Source: CAYMRB01 sp964392615
Lineage (GTDB): Bacteria > Planctomycetota > UBA8108
Assembly: GCA_964392615.1 (NCBI GenBank)
Contig: CAYMRB010000135.1
Coordinates: forward strand, 1-21,273
Reading direction: 5' to 3'
DNA length: 21,273 nt
The translations under genes were made by a program, and so were the position numbers. The notes under the pieces were generated by a model, which was not told the DNA's origin, did no database searches, and saw only the letters and a list, made by a program, of their open reading frames with translations. How positions within the stretch are numbered: position 1 is the stretch's first letter; every line of letters starts with the position of its first letter. Shown here piece by piece: positions 9,901 through 17,323 of this stretch.

Positions 9901-10372
9901 GGAAGTGAGCGATATTCAGTCGGACATATCTACGTTTACGAGTGGAGGCGAGCCGACGGTCGGAGCCACGCTGCTCGTCATACAGAGGTTGACGCGGTCC
10001 TTCGATCGGGCTACGGAGGGGCTCTTCGACACGATTTCCGAGTTCCAGAGCTGGGACCGCGACCTCGAGCGGGAGGTCGAGATCCTCGCTGCTCAGGACC
10101 CGTCGTACCGTGAGATCGTCGCCGAGATCGACAGCTTGACGCTCTTCCTTGCGCACACGATTCCATGTGCCTCTGCGAACCGGGCGCCGTTCCCGGACTG
10201 CGGCCCCGGAGAGGCGCCCGAGGAGGATCGCCGCCATCGCTGCCTCCTTCGAACCCTTCGAGTTCCGTCTCTGCGTACGCGACTATCCTCCGCCTGCCGC
10301 TCATCGCACGATCGTGCTGACGGCGAGCAGATTCGCGACGGCACGCTGAGGGACGACGGTTCGGTCGTCTGA
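6980..10372 (+). CDS. Large secreted protein of unknown function with glycine-rich and C-terminal coiled-coil regions
   Basis: I do not recognise a named family. The chosen ATG at 6980 follows GAAAGG at a good distance and starts a signal peptide (VFAAVGLCCLALASTRGDEV), giving 1130 residues; an upstream in-frame ATG at 6878 would bury the signal. Residues 30-300 look like beta-rich domains. About 300-350 reads VTIYARELIFEDAGGD, as in long bacterial proteins with repeated strand turns. About 374-530 resembles a jelly-roll binding module, ending YTVDNIALRG. About 538-700 is glycine-rich (GGDGQNSEAGRNG, GRGGSGGH) and holds about ten cysteines. About 760-1065 is alpha-helical, with DYFGYPAGWVPMLSFE near 804-819 and heptad-like coiled coil near 850-920. 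The last roughly 65 codons (after LFLAHTI, from about 10165) look non-natural and overlap the opposing sigma factor gene, so the true end is uncertain. It is divergent from the receptor kinase. Confidence 0.8.
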   Translation: MFVILRFNQRVFAAVGLCCLALASTRGDEVESWYVPGTVGVEVEPAEVRFRVRWQLVEQDQDGEWVIDDDAWLTSIQTAEAAPSRRYGVACRVLPGWVAPAIAEVQVVSGHEVVAPVEFRRASVFATVAEITPQTVQHGDTLSLGIGEVASVTFEGERDIALEDGVFRYRPTSEERTQFTVTFTGASGENNVVFTPVGRLSPEHSVIEYRGDFPYPEAAERVSFLNVIDELSASARRFNYQDQPVRAVTVAGPRLVFQRGHEQRLFQRLCYAPDQIDNDNVATLELYADQVVIRGRAHFPSTNVTIYARELIFEDAGGDVASIVTTPVDQPPAADANPDSRLPGNQGDRAGNLTLNVARITAPPLTTGPRAPGAVVLDFQEADRGLVSEIVENGFRTTWVGFGDRPTLQNDYGNHVLRDYSRNNQLGAEVVITTVEGASFFFEELDYNNLEDNVGRSDEVIRVSAYPAPSSPDQRVRSIDLKPTSDRFDRLTSDQLDLPPGLELDRLSILIFSKRANYTVDNIALRGVSRSSARLVVAGGDGQNSEAGRNGAPLEGFRLNILDECCSAQFPAGHIWYDEFEEDWRGRVIYAHWNRGACFLCFPVGHDEGSLECPRSGLDAVSDGSPGRGGSGGHVSSPFDVRAIAVVDAGRAGRESVLRFGSRAEGPENAIRVRRDTFCVGCGWGPWYVLEECGNTDGVDRGPVAPNGPRPTTDGQFVATGPLAWIHPVTVRTTLEFARAAFLNGYPEVVRALLEPYAAALRAAVDLPESLGNPDHVTPSERHQLELAQLHNEVLTILDRVRNGLDYFGYPAGWVPMLSFEVSQSLFENEVEAAGDIFYVTWYLQQAAQDAVARAAALTRLRGELSREFDELADEQVGMLSEFDELYARAAALDQEIRHQGGLLRTHEAALEARGQLTLGVKKAMRTAANALRAVPYQGGLLQVGLSAASRFNEQSAYESVVDGVNLAGQLIQSEVSDIQSDISTFTSGGEPTVGATLLVIQRLTRSFDRATEGLFDTISEFQSWDRDLEREVEILAAQDPSYREIVAEIDSLTLFLAHTIPCASANRAPFPDCGPGEAPEEDRRHRCLLRTLRVPSLRTRLSSACRSSHDRADGEQIRDGTLRDDGSVV

Positions 10373-10952
10373 TGGAGCGGCTGATGGGGCGAGCCGATGG
10401 GAGCAAGTCTCGCAGCTCGCCTTCCATCTCCTTCCAGAGCCGCTCGCGCAGAAGGTCGCGCCCCCTCTGCAGACGGTTCTTGACCGCGGAGGTCGTGACG
10501 GCGAGCACTCTCGCGACCTGCCGGGTCGATTCCCCCTCATGGTAGTAGAGGAAGACCGCTTCCCGGACTCCTTCCGGAAGCTCCGACACCTTGCGCCAGA
10601 CCCGGTCCCGCAGCTCTCTCGCGTCCAGGTCGTCCTCGGCGGCCTCGGCGGGAGAGGGACAGTCGACGCCGAGCGACGGCAGCTGTCTATCCCGGAGGTG
10701 CTTGCGAGCGCAGTTCCTCACGATGCTCGCGAACCACGAGCCGAACGCGGCGGGATTCCTGAGCGCGGGGAGCTTGCGAAAGGCGAGGAGGAACGACTGC
10801 TGCACCACGTCGTCGAGAGCGGACGCGGACACACCGGCAGAGAAGGCTATCGCGTGCGCGCTCCTCTGGTACCGCAGGACGAGCGCCTCGCAGGCGTCGG
10901 GCTGCTGCTGTAGCGCGCGCGCGACCAGCGTCTTCTCGGACGGCGAAAACAT
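10011..10952 (-). CDS. ECF-type RNA polymerase sigma factor with uncertain C-terminal end
   Basis: The first about 185 residues form an ECF sigma factor. Region 2 spans about 23-90 (CEALVLRYQRSAHAIAF, SALDDVVQQSFLLAFRKLPAL, AFGSWFASIVRNCARKHLR). Region 4 spans about 115-172 (SELPEGVREAVFLYYHEGESTRQVARVLAVTTSAVKNRLQRGRDLLRERL), containing the helix-turn-helix that reads the -35 element. The ATG at 10952 has AAGGA seven bases upstream, so in-frame starts at 10991 and 11066 are less likely. After LLPSARPISRSIRR (about 10380) the reading loses character but stays open to a TAG at 10013-10011, deep inside the oppositely oriented secreted-protein gene. A one-base shift there would give a short tail ending at TGA 10303-10301 (QRAVANLLAVSTIVR), which looks more natural. 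No anti-sigma gene is beside it. Control may be through the C-terminal tail or the nearby kinase, which is only a guess. Confidence 0.82.
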   Translation of the reverse strand: MFSPSEKTLVARALQQQPDACEALVLRYQRSAHAIAFSAGVSASALDDVVQQSFLLAFRKLPALRNPAAFGSWFASIVRNCARKHLRDRQLPSLGVDCPSPAEAAEDDLDARELRDRVWRKVSELPEGVREAVFLYYHEGESTRQVARVLAVTTSAVKNRLQRGRDLLRERLWKEMEGELRDLLPSARPISRSIRRPNRRPSACRRESARRQHDRAMSGRRRIVAYAETELEGFEGGSDGGDPPRAPLRGRSPGTAPGSQRHMESCAQGRASSCRSRRRSHGTTGPEQRGSRPPARGRGPSSGTRKSCRRAPP

Positions 10953-11029
10953 GCGTGGTTCCTTGTCGCGGTCTGTTGATCTTGCCTCCATGGAAGAAGA
11001 TCCGAAAGGTGCGAATCGGTCTCTGATTT

Positions 11030-12218
11030 TTATCGCGATTCCCGAGTCCGGGTCGCGCTCGGCCACTCGAGCTGCAGCGTCGTCGTCTGCTCCGACTCGA
11101 CGCGGTGACGACCCAGGACGCGCTCCGCGAAGCCCTTGTGCCCGCCTGCGCGTAGCGCGTGCTCACCGGGTGGCACGCCTTCGATCGAGAAGCGTCCGGA
11201 GGCTTCGGCTCAAGGATCAGATCGAACGTCTCGCCGGCGGTCTCGCAGACCACGTGGGCGCTGATGTCGAGCCGCGTACCGGTCGCGATGAGGATATCGA
11301 TCTCCCCGCAGAGCGTCGTCTCGAAGACCCCTCCCGGATCTTGGCATTGACCGCCGGCCCCGTAGCCTCGCGGCCCGAGGCGAAAGACCGCAGCGTTCGA
11401 TGCGGGCGTGCCGTCCGCCTTCTTCAGGTGCAAGCGCAGACGACAGCACTCGACACGGGCGAGGACGACGCGGATCGGCGCTCCGTCGTATGCGAAGATC
11501 CGCGGCGAGTCGTCGCCTTGGAAGTACCGCACGAGATCATCCGTCGTGACGCCAGGAGTGTAGATCCGCACGTGACCGACCGTGCCCGCCTCCCGCGGCC
11601 CCGCGATCACGAATCGACCGTGCTCGTCGGTCTTGACGGGTTCGCGCAGTGTCCCGAAACGACGGTAGTCGCTCTCTGCGCTGGTGGGCTTCTTCTGCGA
11701 CCACAGACCGGTGACGCGCACCTCCACACCCGCAATCGGCTCGCCCTGCGCGTTGACGACCTGGCCCGAGACCTCGAACGACGCGGTCTCGCTCGCATGC
11801 AGCGCGATGTCGAGGTACTGCTCACCGTCGACAACGTCGACCTCGAGCCGCTCGCGCAGCTCATACGGCTCGCGAGAGCCGAGCGAGACGCGGTAGCGTC
11901 CCGCGGTCAGCTCGTCGATCCAGTACGACCCATCGTCTGCGGTGCGGCACGAATGCGTGCTTCTGCGGCGCCTGTGCGGTCGCTCGTTCCACTGGAAGTG
12001 GATCGTCACGCCACCGACCGGCGCTCCCCGTTCGTCGACGACTCGACCGACGAGAGTGCCGCCGCCGACCGCCTTCGGCTCTTTCGGCTCACGTTGTCGA
12101 TCCAACGAGAGCGCACGCGAAGCCCGCCGGCTTCCTCGAGCGTCACGCGAACCGGCTCGCTCAGATCGCTGAGCTCGCTCCGAGCGGTGACGTATCCCCG
12201 CTTCTCCGCCGTCAACGT
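11030..12218 (-). pseudogene. CarboxypepD-regulatory-like repeat protein, truncated at N-terminus and frameshifted twice
   Basis: This is the remnant of a secreted protein built from carboxypeptidase-regulatory-like (Ig-fold) repeats. Readable pieces, in order, are TLTAEKRGYVTARSEL (12218 down), then in a second frame GGGTLVGRVVDERGAPVGG and EVSGQVVNAQGEPIAGVEVR, GRFVIAGPREAGTVGHVRIY and LRLHLKKADGTPASNAAV, and in a third frame FSIEGVPPGEHALRAGGHKG to TAA at 11032-11030. Each frame change is explained by one missing base, near 12112 (between LRVR and LSLDRQREP) and near 11195 (between PPD and FSIEGVPPG). No signal peptide or own start is seen: the frame runs in directly from the upstream sigma-factor remnant. 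The function was probably structural or surface adhesion. It is either a decayed gene or one damaged by sequencing indels. Confidence 0.75.
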
Positions 12219-12721
12219 CAGACAGCCCGCGACGTCGCGAACGCCCATGTCCGCTGCGACGTGCAACCACAGCGCCGCGCGCATCGTCGCCGGCAGCTCC
12301 GCCAACGCATCGGACAACGCTGCTGCCAGCTCGCCCGCCGATGCGCGATCCTCCGGACGCTCGACCTGTTTCTCCGCCATGTCGCTCGCCGCCTCCCGAC
12401 GCTGGCGCACCTCGCGTCGCCGCACGAAGTCGAGCGCGATGTTCGTCACGATCCGCGTCAGCCACGCATCGGCAGCCGCAGTCCGACGCGCGTCGAACTC
12501 CCGGTGAGAACGCGCAGCAGCGTCTCCTGGACGACGTCCTCCGCCAGGAAGGCGTCGCCGACGACGCGCCACGCGATCCGAAACAGGCGCTGAGATTGCC
12601 CGTGCACGAGGCGCTCGAACGCTCCGTGGTCACCCGCACGCGCGGCGCGAATCAGTGCGCCGGGCCCGGCGGAAGCGTCGGCCTCGGAACGATCGGGACC
12701 GGACGCGGACGGAACTGCCAT
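12219..12721 (-). pseudogene. ECF sigma factor remnant, frameshifted and lacking the region 4 recognition helix
   Basis: The start ATG at 12721 has GGAG seven bases upstream and gives MAVPSASGPDRSEADAS, followed by region 2 (ALIRAARAGDHGAFERLV, RLFRIAWRVVGDAFLAEDVV, QETLLRVL). Near 12506 one base appears missing: the continuation EFDARRTAAADAWLTRIV, TNIALDFVRRREVRQRR is found only in the next frame. Region 4 begins normally (LAAALSDALAELPATMRAAL, WLHVAADMGVRDVAGCL), but just where the recognition helix should follow, near 12219, the same frame turns into a carboxypeptidase-regulatory repeat. The DNA-reading helix is therefore absent and the protein could not recognise a -35 element. It looks like a deletion that joined a sigma gene to the secreted protein it once preceded, as the two types often sit together in planctomycetes. 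Without correction of the first shift, translation ends at TGA 12460-12458 after 87 residues. Confidence 0.78.
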
Positions 12722-12858
12722 CGTGTTCTCCAGCTCGGCGCCTTCGCTCGACGCGCTCGCCCGCTGCGAGCGCACTCTCACCGGGAGACGCACTGCGGAC
12801 AGCATTGTCCCAAGTTTGCGCTGACGAGCACAACCGACAGGGCCTTGCCCGTTTCGCA

Positions 12859-12876
12859 TCCAGCTCGCAAGCTGGA
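12859..12876. promoter_or_regulatory. Perfect 7-bp inverted repeat upstream of the M14 peptidase gene
   Basis: The sequence TCCAGCTcgcaAGCTGGA has perfect seven-base arms around a four-base loop. It lies about 38 bases before the peptidase ATG in the 192-base divergent space (12722-12913) shared with the sigma-factor remnant. It could be an operator or a hairpin in the 5' leader of the peptidase mRNA. It has no T-run, so it is unlikely to be a terminator. No clear promoter boxes were found in this space. Confidence 0.35.
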
Positions 12877-12913
12877 CCGTTGACTCGATCACCTCCCCCA
12901 CTGAAGACCCGTC

Positions 12914-14764
12914 ATGAACACCCGACCACGCTCTCGACCGTCGTTCGCACTGCCCGCGGCTCTCCTGCTTCTTTCGACGGCCCTGACGGCCGCGCCACCC
13001 GACAGTCCCGCGCCCGCCCCGCTGCCGCCGGAGTTGCCGTGGAGCGGCAAGAGCCTCGAGCTCGTCGCCGCTGACGATGACCCGTGGATCACGCCGTGCG
13101 AGAAGAGCGGCTTCGCGTCGACGCCATCGTACGACGAGACCGTCGACTGGCTCGAGCGCCTCGTCGAGGCCGCTCCCGAGCTGCGCGGCGTGCCGATCGG
13201 TCGCAGCCACGAGGGGCGCACGATCTGGATGGTCGTCGCGTCGGCCGAGGGCGCATCGAGCGCCGAGGACCTGCGCCGCAACGGCCGCCCCACCGTGCTC
13301 GCGCAGTGTGGCATCCACTCGGGCGAGATCGACGGCAAGGACGCCGGCATGATGCTGCTGCGCGACATGACGGTCGGTCGCAGCGGTCGTCACCGACTCC
13401 GCGGTCTGCTCGACAACGCGAACCTGCTGTTCGTGCCCATCCTCAACGCCGACGGCCACGAGCGCACGTCACCCTTCGGGCGCATCAACCAGCGCGGTCC
13501 CGATCGCATGGGTTGGCGCACGAACGGACGCAATCTGAACCTCAATCGCGACTGGACCAAACTCGACACGCCCGGCGTGCGCGCGATCGTCACGGTCCTC
13601 GACGAGTGGCAGCCGGATCTGTTCCTCGACATCCACGTCACCGACGGCATCGACTACCAGTACGACATCACGTTCGGATACATGGGCGCGCACGGCTACT
13701 CGCCGGGCATCTCGGCCTGGCTCGACAGCGCGTACCGGCCGGGCGTCAGCGCGGCCTTGAGCGCGATGGGCCACGTGCCGGGCCCGCTGATCTTCGCGAA
13801 GAACGGTCGCGATACGAGGGCCGGGCTGTACGCGTGGACCGGCTCGCCGCGTTACTCCGACACCTACGGCGCTCTGCGCCACACGCCGACTCTGCTCGTC
13901 GAGAACCACTCGCTGAAGCCCCATCGTCAGCGCGTCCTCGGCACGTACGTGCTCCTCGAGAGCACGCTGCGCGTCGCCGCTGAAGGACGCGAAGCGCTGC
14001 GCGCCGCCATCGCGAGCGATCGCGCACGCCGACCGCGCGAGCTCGTGCTGCGTTGGCAGCCGACCGCCGGACCTCCGAAGACGGTGAAGTTCCTCGGCGT
14101 CGCATCCGAGACCGAGCGGTCCGAGGTCTCTGGCGACAACGTGGTCCGATGGCTCGGCACGCCGACGACCGAGCGCCTCGAGGTCCATCGCAACGTGACG
14201 CCGGGCCTCGCTGTATCCCGCCCGAAGGCGTACTGGGTGCCGGCGAGCTGGCCTCACGTCATCGAGCGCATCCGGCACCACGGCATCCGGATCGAAACCG
14301 TCGAGCAGCCGAAGACGGTCGACGTGCAGATCTATCGCCTCGTCGATCCCGAACTCGGCCTCCGCCCGTTCGAGGGGCGCGTCCAGGTGACGACGGGCAC
14401 GAAGACCGAGACGCGACGCGAGGTGTACGCGCCGGGATCCATCCGCGTGCCGACCGACCAGCCGCTCGGCGATCTCGCCATCGCGCTCCTCGAGCCGCGA
14501 TCGCCCGATTCGTTCTTCGCGTGGGGCTTCTTCCTCGAGGTCCTGCAGCGCACGGAATACGTCGAGGGCTACGTGATGGAGCCGCTAGCCAAGCGCATGC
14601 TCGCCGACGACGCCGACCTGCGTGCGGAGTTCGAGAAGAAGCTCGCGGAGAACGCGGCATTCCGCAAGGACCCGCGCGCGCGCCTCGAGTGGTTCTATCG
14701 CCGCACGCCGTACCACGACGAGCGGTACCTGCTGTACCCCGTCGGCCGCGAGACCGGATCGTGA
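12914..14764 (+). CDS. Secreted M14-family zinc metallocarboxypeptidase
   Basis: This 616-residue exported peptidase of the carboxypeptidase A-like M14 clan removes C-terminal or D,L-linked residues from peptides using one zinc ion. A signal peptide covers about 1-27 (ALPAALLLLSTALTAAPP). The catalytic domain shows the zinc motif HxxE in GIHSGEIDGKDAG (His135, Glu138), the third ligand His241 in LDIHVTDG, substrate-binding RTNGRNLNLNRDW (202-214), and a probable catalytic Glu330 in TPTLLVENHSLKPHRQR. About 230 further residues after the catalytic core (from about 380) have no family I can name; they are beta-rich and end in a basic stretch. The ATG at 12914 starts the signal peptide; only a weak GAAG precedes it. 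Close homologs are commonly annotated simply as M14 peptidases of unknown substrate. It stands alone, 67 bases before the next gene and in the same direction. Confidence 0.92.
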   Translation: MNTRPRSRPSFALPAALLLLSTALTAAPPDSPAPAPLPPELPWSGKSLELVAADDDPWITPCEKSGFASTPSYDETVDWLERLVEAAPELRGVPIGRSHEGRTIWMVVASAEGASSAEDLRRNGRPTVLAQCGIHSGEIDGKDAGMMLLRDMTVGRSGRHRLRGLLDNANLLFVPILNADGHERTSPFGRINQRGPDRMGWRTNGRNLNLNRDWTKLDTPGVRAIVTVLDEWQPDLFLDIHVTDGIDYQYDITFGYMGAHGYSPGISAWLDSAYRPGVSAALSAMGHVPGPLIFAKNGRDTRAGLYAWTGSPRYSDTYGALRHTPTLLVENHSLKPHRQRVLGTYVLLESTLRVAAEGREALRAAIASDRARRPRELVLRWQPTAGPPKTVKFLGVASETERSEVSGDNVVRWLGTPTTERLEVHRNVTPGLAVSRPKAYWVPASWPHVIERIRHHGIRIETVEQPKTVDVQIYRLVDPELGLRPFEGRVQVTTGTKTETRREVYAPGSIRVPTDQPLGDLAIALLEPRSPDSFFAWGFFLEVLQRTEYVEGYVMEPLAKRMLADDADLRAEFEKKLAENAAFRKDPRARLEWFYRRTPYHDERYLLYPVGRETGS

Positions 14765-14770
14765 TACAGT

Positions 14771-14802
14771 CGGCCGGTGAGTCGAAAGGCTCACGGAAGC
14801 CG
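14771..14802 (+). other. RNA hairpin with GAAA tetraloop between the peptidase and esterase genes
   Basis: GTGAGTC-GAAA-GGCTCAC (14777-14794) forms a seven-pair stem with one G-U pair and a GNRA loop. CGGC (14771-14774) and GCCG (14799-14802) can add an outer four-pair stem across an internal loop. It lies 7 bases after the peptidase stop and 30 bases before the esterase ATG. There is no T-run after it, so a Rho-independent terminator is not well supported. An mRNA processing or stabilising element, or a weak attenuator, fits better. Confidence 0.4.
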
Positions 14803-14831
14803 TCAACGGGCTGCAAGTAGAGGATTGAGGC

Positions 14832-17318
14832 ATGCTGATGAACTCGACGAAACGGGTGTCGCACCGCGTGATGCTGATCGCGCTGATCGCGATCGTCGCT
14901 GCAGGACCGTCGACCGCCGACCAGCCGGGCAAGAGCCCGGTGCAGGTCTTCATTCTCGCGGGGCAATCGAACATGGAGGGAGCAGGCGCGATCAAGGGCA
15001 ACTCGCGCAACGAGGGCAAAGGGAGCCTCGAGCACCTCGTCAAGGACCCGGCGACCGCGAAGCGATTCGCGCACGTCGTCGACGACGACGGCAAGTGGGT
15101 CGTCCGCGATGACGTGTGGATCTGGTACCTCGGACGCACCGGCGGATTGAGCGCCGGATTCGGATCACGCCAGGATCGCATCGGCCCGGAGTTCCAGTTC
15201 GGCCACGCGATCGGCGATCACCTCGACAATCAGGTGCTGCTGATCAAGACCGCGTGGGGCGGTAAGAGCCTCGAGAAGGACTTCCGCCCGCCGAGCTCTG
15301 GAGGCGAAGTCGGGCCGTTCTACACGGAGATGCTGCAGCACGTCCGCGCCGTGCTCGCCGACATCAAGTCGCACTTCCCGCAGTACGACGGCCGGGGCTA
15401 CGAAATCGCCGGCTTCGGTTGGCACCAGGGCTGGAACGATGGCTGCAGCGCGAAGGCGGTCGCCGTCTACGAGCAGAACATGGCGAACTTCATCCGCGAC
15501 GTACGCAAGGACCTCGGCGTCGCCGACCTGCCGTTCGTTATCGCCGACAGCGGCTTCGGTGGACGCAATCAAAAGGTCGCCCGTCGCCTCGGCATTCGCC
15601 GTGCGCAGGCCGCCGTCGCGACGTACCCCGAGTTCAAGGGGAACGTGCTCTGCGTCGAGACGCAGGACTTCTTCCGCCCGGCCGAGGAGTCGCCGTCGCG
15701 CCACGGCTTCCACTGGAACTGCAACGCCGAGACCTACTTTCTCATCGGCGACGCGATGGCGAAGGCGATGGCGCAACAGCTCGACGCCAGCAAGGAGAGC
15801 GCGCCTGCGCCGAAGCTCACCGCGGAGCAGGCGTTCGCGCGCGCCGAGAAGTCCGCGGAGATCGCCGGCTATTCGATCAGCAAGGTGCAGCGCTGGCTTC
15901 ACGAGCGAGCGCTGCCGGACATCGATCCGCAAACCGGCCTCTATCGCACGCGCGGGCGGTGGAACTACTGGGACACGGCTGCCGATTGCTATCCGTTCCT
16001 GTGCTGGGCGGCGTGGCTCGTCGATCCCGTCGCGCTCGATGGTCCGATCCGCAACGTTCTCCACGTCGAACAGAAGCTCTGCAACCACCTCGACCGCCTC
16101 CCGACGCGCTGGGATTTCGCCAAGGGGGCGAAGGACGAGTCCATCTCGCACGACCGCCTGATCTTCGGCGCATCGGAGTACGTCAAGGATGGCCTGATCG
16201 CGATCGTCGAAGCCACCGGCAAGGACGAGTGGTTCGAGCGCATGAAGGGCATCGAGGAAGACGTCTGGAAGCACGGCAAGGTCGACACGCCGTACGGGAA
16301 GATCCCGTCGACCAACATCGAGGTCAACGGCGAGCAGCTGCAGGCGTTGATCCGCCTGTACACCATGACCGACGACGAGAAGTTCCTGATCTGGGCGCGT
16401 CGCCTCGGTGACTACTACCTCAACGACGAGAGCTTCGTTCCCGATCGGCTACGCGACCACGGCTGCGAAATCATCGGCGGGCTCGGCCTCCTGCTCGTCG
16501 TCGAGTCCTCGGTCAGTCCAGAGCGAGCGAAGCGCATGCTGCCGCGGATGAAGAAGATGTTCGACGACATCCTCGCGCGCGGCTGCAACGAGGACGGAAT
16601 CATGTTCAACTCGCTGTCGCGCGGCGGCGGGCTCAGCGATGGCTGGGGCTACAACTACGTGAGCTATCTCTGCTACGACATGGTGGCCGGCGAGCCGGTG
16701 TATCGCGATCGGATCGCCGCCACTCTGCGCAATCTCGCCAAGCCGCTCTACTCGAGCTACAAGTGGGAGGGCAACTCGATCGACGGCTGGGCCGACTCGA
16801 TCGAAGGCGCGATCTACCTGCTCAATCGCGTCCCCGTGGAGGAAGGCTTCGCGTGGGTCGACAGCGAGGTGGCGAAGCACGTCGCACGCTCGCACGAGCC
16901 GCTCGAGACCGCGCCGCTCTGGGGCACGATGAAGCTCGAGGCGAACGGCGTGCGCACGGTGATCCTGCACGCGATGATGCACACGCGCGGCTTGCGCGCG
17001 CTGCCGTGGCGACGCGACCTGAAGCTCGGCGCGTGCGAGTCCGGTCCCGCGCTGAACGTGGTACTGAAGGCGGGCGAAGCGTGGACGGGCAAGCTGCGAT
17101 TCGACATTCCGCGCCATCGACTCTCGATCGGTTTCCGCCGCGACTGGCCGCGCATGAACACGCTTCCCGAGTGGTTCACGGTGGAACCGGACGCGAGCTA
17201 TACGATCGAAGGCCTGCCCGGCGGCCTGAGACAGGCGACCGGCGAGGAGCTCCACGCGGGCCTGTCGGTCGCTCTGAAAGAGGCCGGAACGCTGCGCGTG
17301 ACGATCCGACAGGACTGA
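14832..17318 (+). CDS. Secreted two-domain enzyme: SGNH (sialate O-acetylesterase-like) esterase plus alpha/alpha glycosidase-like domain
   Basis: This encodes 828 residues. After a signal peptide (about 1-29) comes a SASA/DUF303-type carbohydrate esterase, about 36-318. It has nucleophile Ser46 in FILAGQSNMEG, conserved IGPEFQFG (117-124), the GFGWHQGWND block (194-203) and the catalytic His294 in HGFHWNCNAETY. Such enzymes remove acetyl groups from sugars. From about 335 to 730 the sequence changes to a helical, aromatic-rich domain (RGRWNYWDTAADCYPFLCW, LSDGWGYNYVSYLC) resembling six-hairpin (alpha/alpha) glycosidase-like proteins, followed by a short beta-rich tail. I cannot name its catalytic acids. 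The ATG at 14832 has AGAGGA seven bases upstream. The sulfatase gene starts 5 bases after its stop, so the two are very likely one transcript. A joint role in taking apart acetylated and sulfated glycans is inferred from this pairing. Confidence 0.85.
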   Translation: MLMNSTKRVSHRVMLIALIAIVAAGPSTADQPGKSPVQVFILAGQSNMEGAGAIKGNSRNEGKGSLEHLVKDPATAKRFAHVVDDDGKWVVRDDVWIWYLGRTGGLSAGFGSRQDRIGPEFQFGHAIGDHLDNQVLLIKTAWGGKSLEKDFRPPSSGGEVGPFYTEMLQHVRAVLADIKSHFPQYDGRGYEIAGFGWHQGWNDGCSAKAVAVYEQNMANFIRDVRKDLGVADLPFVIADSGFGGRNQKVARRLGIRRAQAAVATYPEFKGNVLCVETQDFFRPAEESPSRHGFHWNCNAETYFLIGDAMAKAMAQQLDASKESAPAPKLTAEQAFARAEKSAEIAGYSISKVQRWLHERALPDIDPQTGLYRTRGRWNYWDTAADCYPFLCWAAWLVDPVALDGPIRNVLHVEQKLCNHLDRLPTRWDFAKGAKDESISHDRLIFGASEYVKDGLIAIVEATGKDEWFERMKGIEEDVWKHGKVDTPYGKIPSTNIEVNGEQLQALIRLYTMTDDEKFLIWARRLGDYYLNDESFVPDRLRDHGCEIIGGLGLLLVVESSVSPERAKRMLPRMKKMFDDILARGCNEDGIMFNSLSRGGGLSDGWGYNYVSYLCYDMVAGEPVYRDRIAATLRNLAKPLYSSYKWEGNSIDGWADSIEGAIYLLNRVPVEEGFAWVDSEVAKHVARSHEPLETAPLWGTMKLEANGVRTVILHAMMHTRGLRALPWRRDLKLGACESGPALNVVLKAGEAWTGKLRFDIPRHRLSIGFRRDWPRMNTLPEWFTVEPDASYTIEGLPGGLRQATGEELHAGLSVALKEAGTLRVTIRQD

Positions 17319-17323
17319 CCGAC

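Noticed and set aside
7202..10237. A 1011-residue open frame on the minus strand opposite the secreted protein
   Set aside because: It is Arg/Val/Asp-rich shadow sequence without domains; the plus strand has a Shine-Dalgarno, signal peptide and domain-like segments.
12722..13459. A 333-residue minus-strand reading that extends the sigma-factor remnant upstream
   Set aside because: The upstream part lies opposite the M14 peptidase and has no sigma-like sequence; ATG 12721 with GGAG is the sensible start.
16763..17323. A longer N-terminus for the first sulfatase
   Set aside because: The extension is out-of-frame reading of the esterase gene; the signal peptide and Shine-Dalgarno support 17324.
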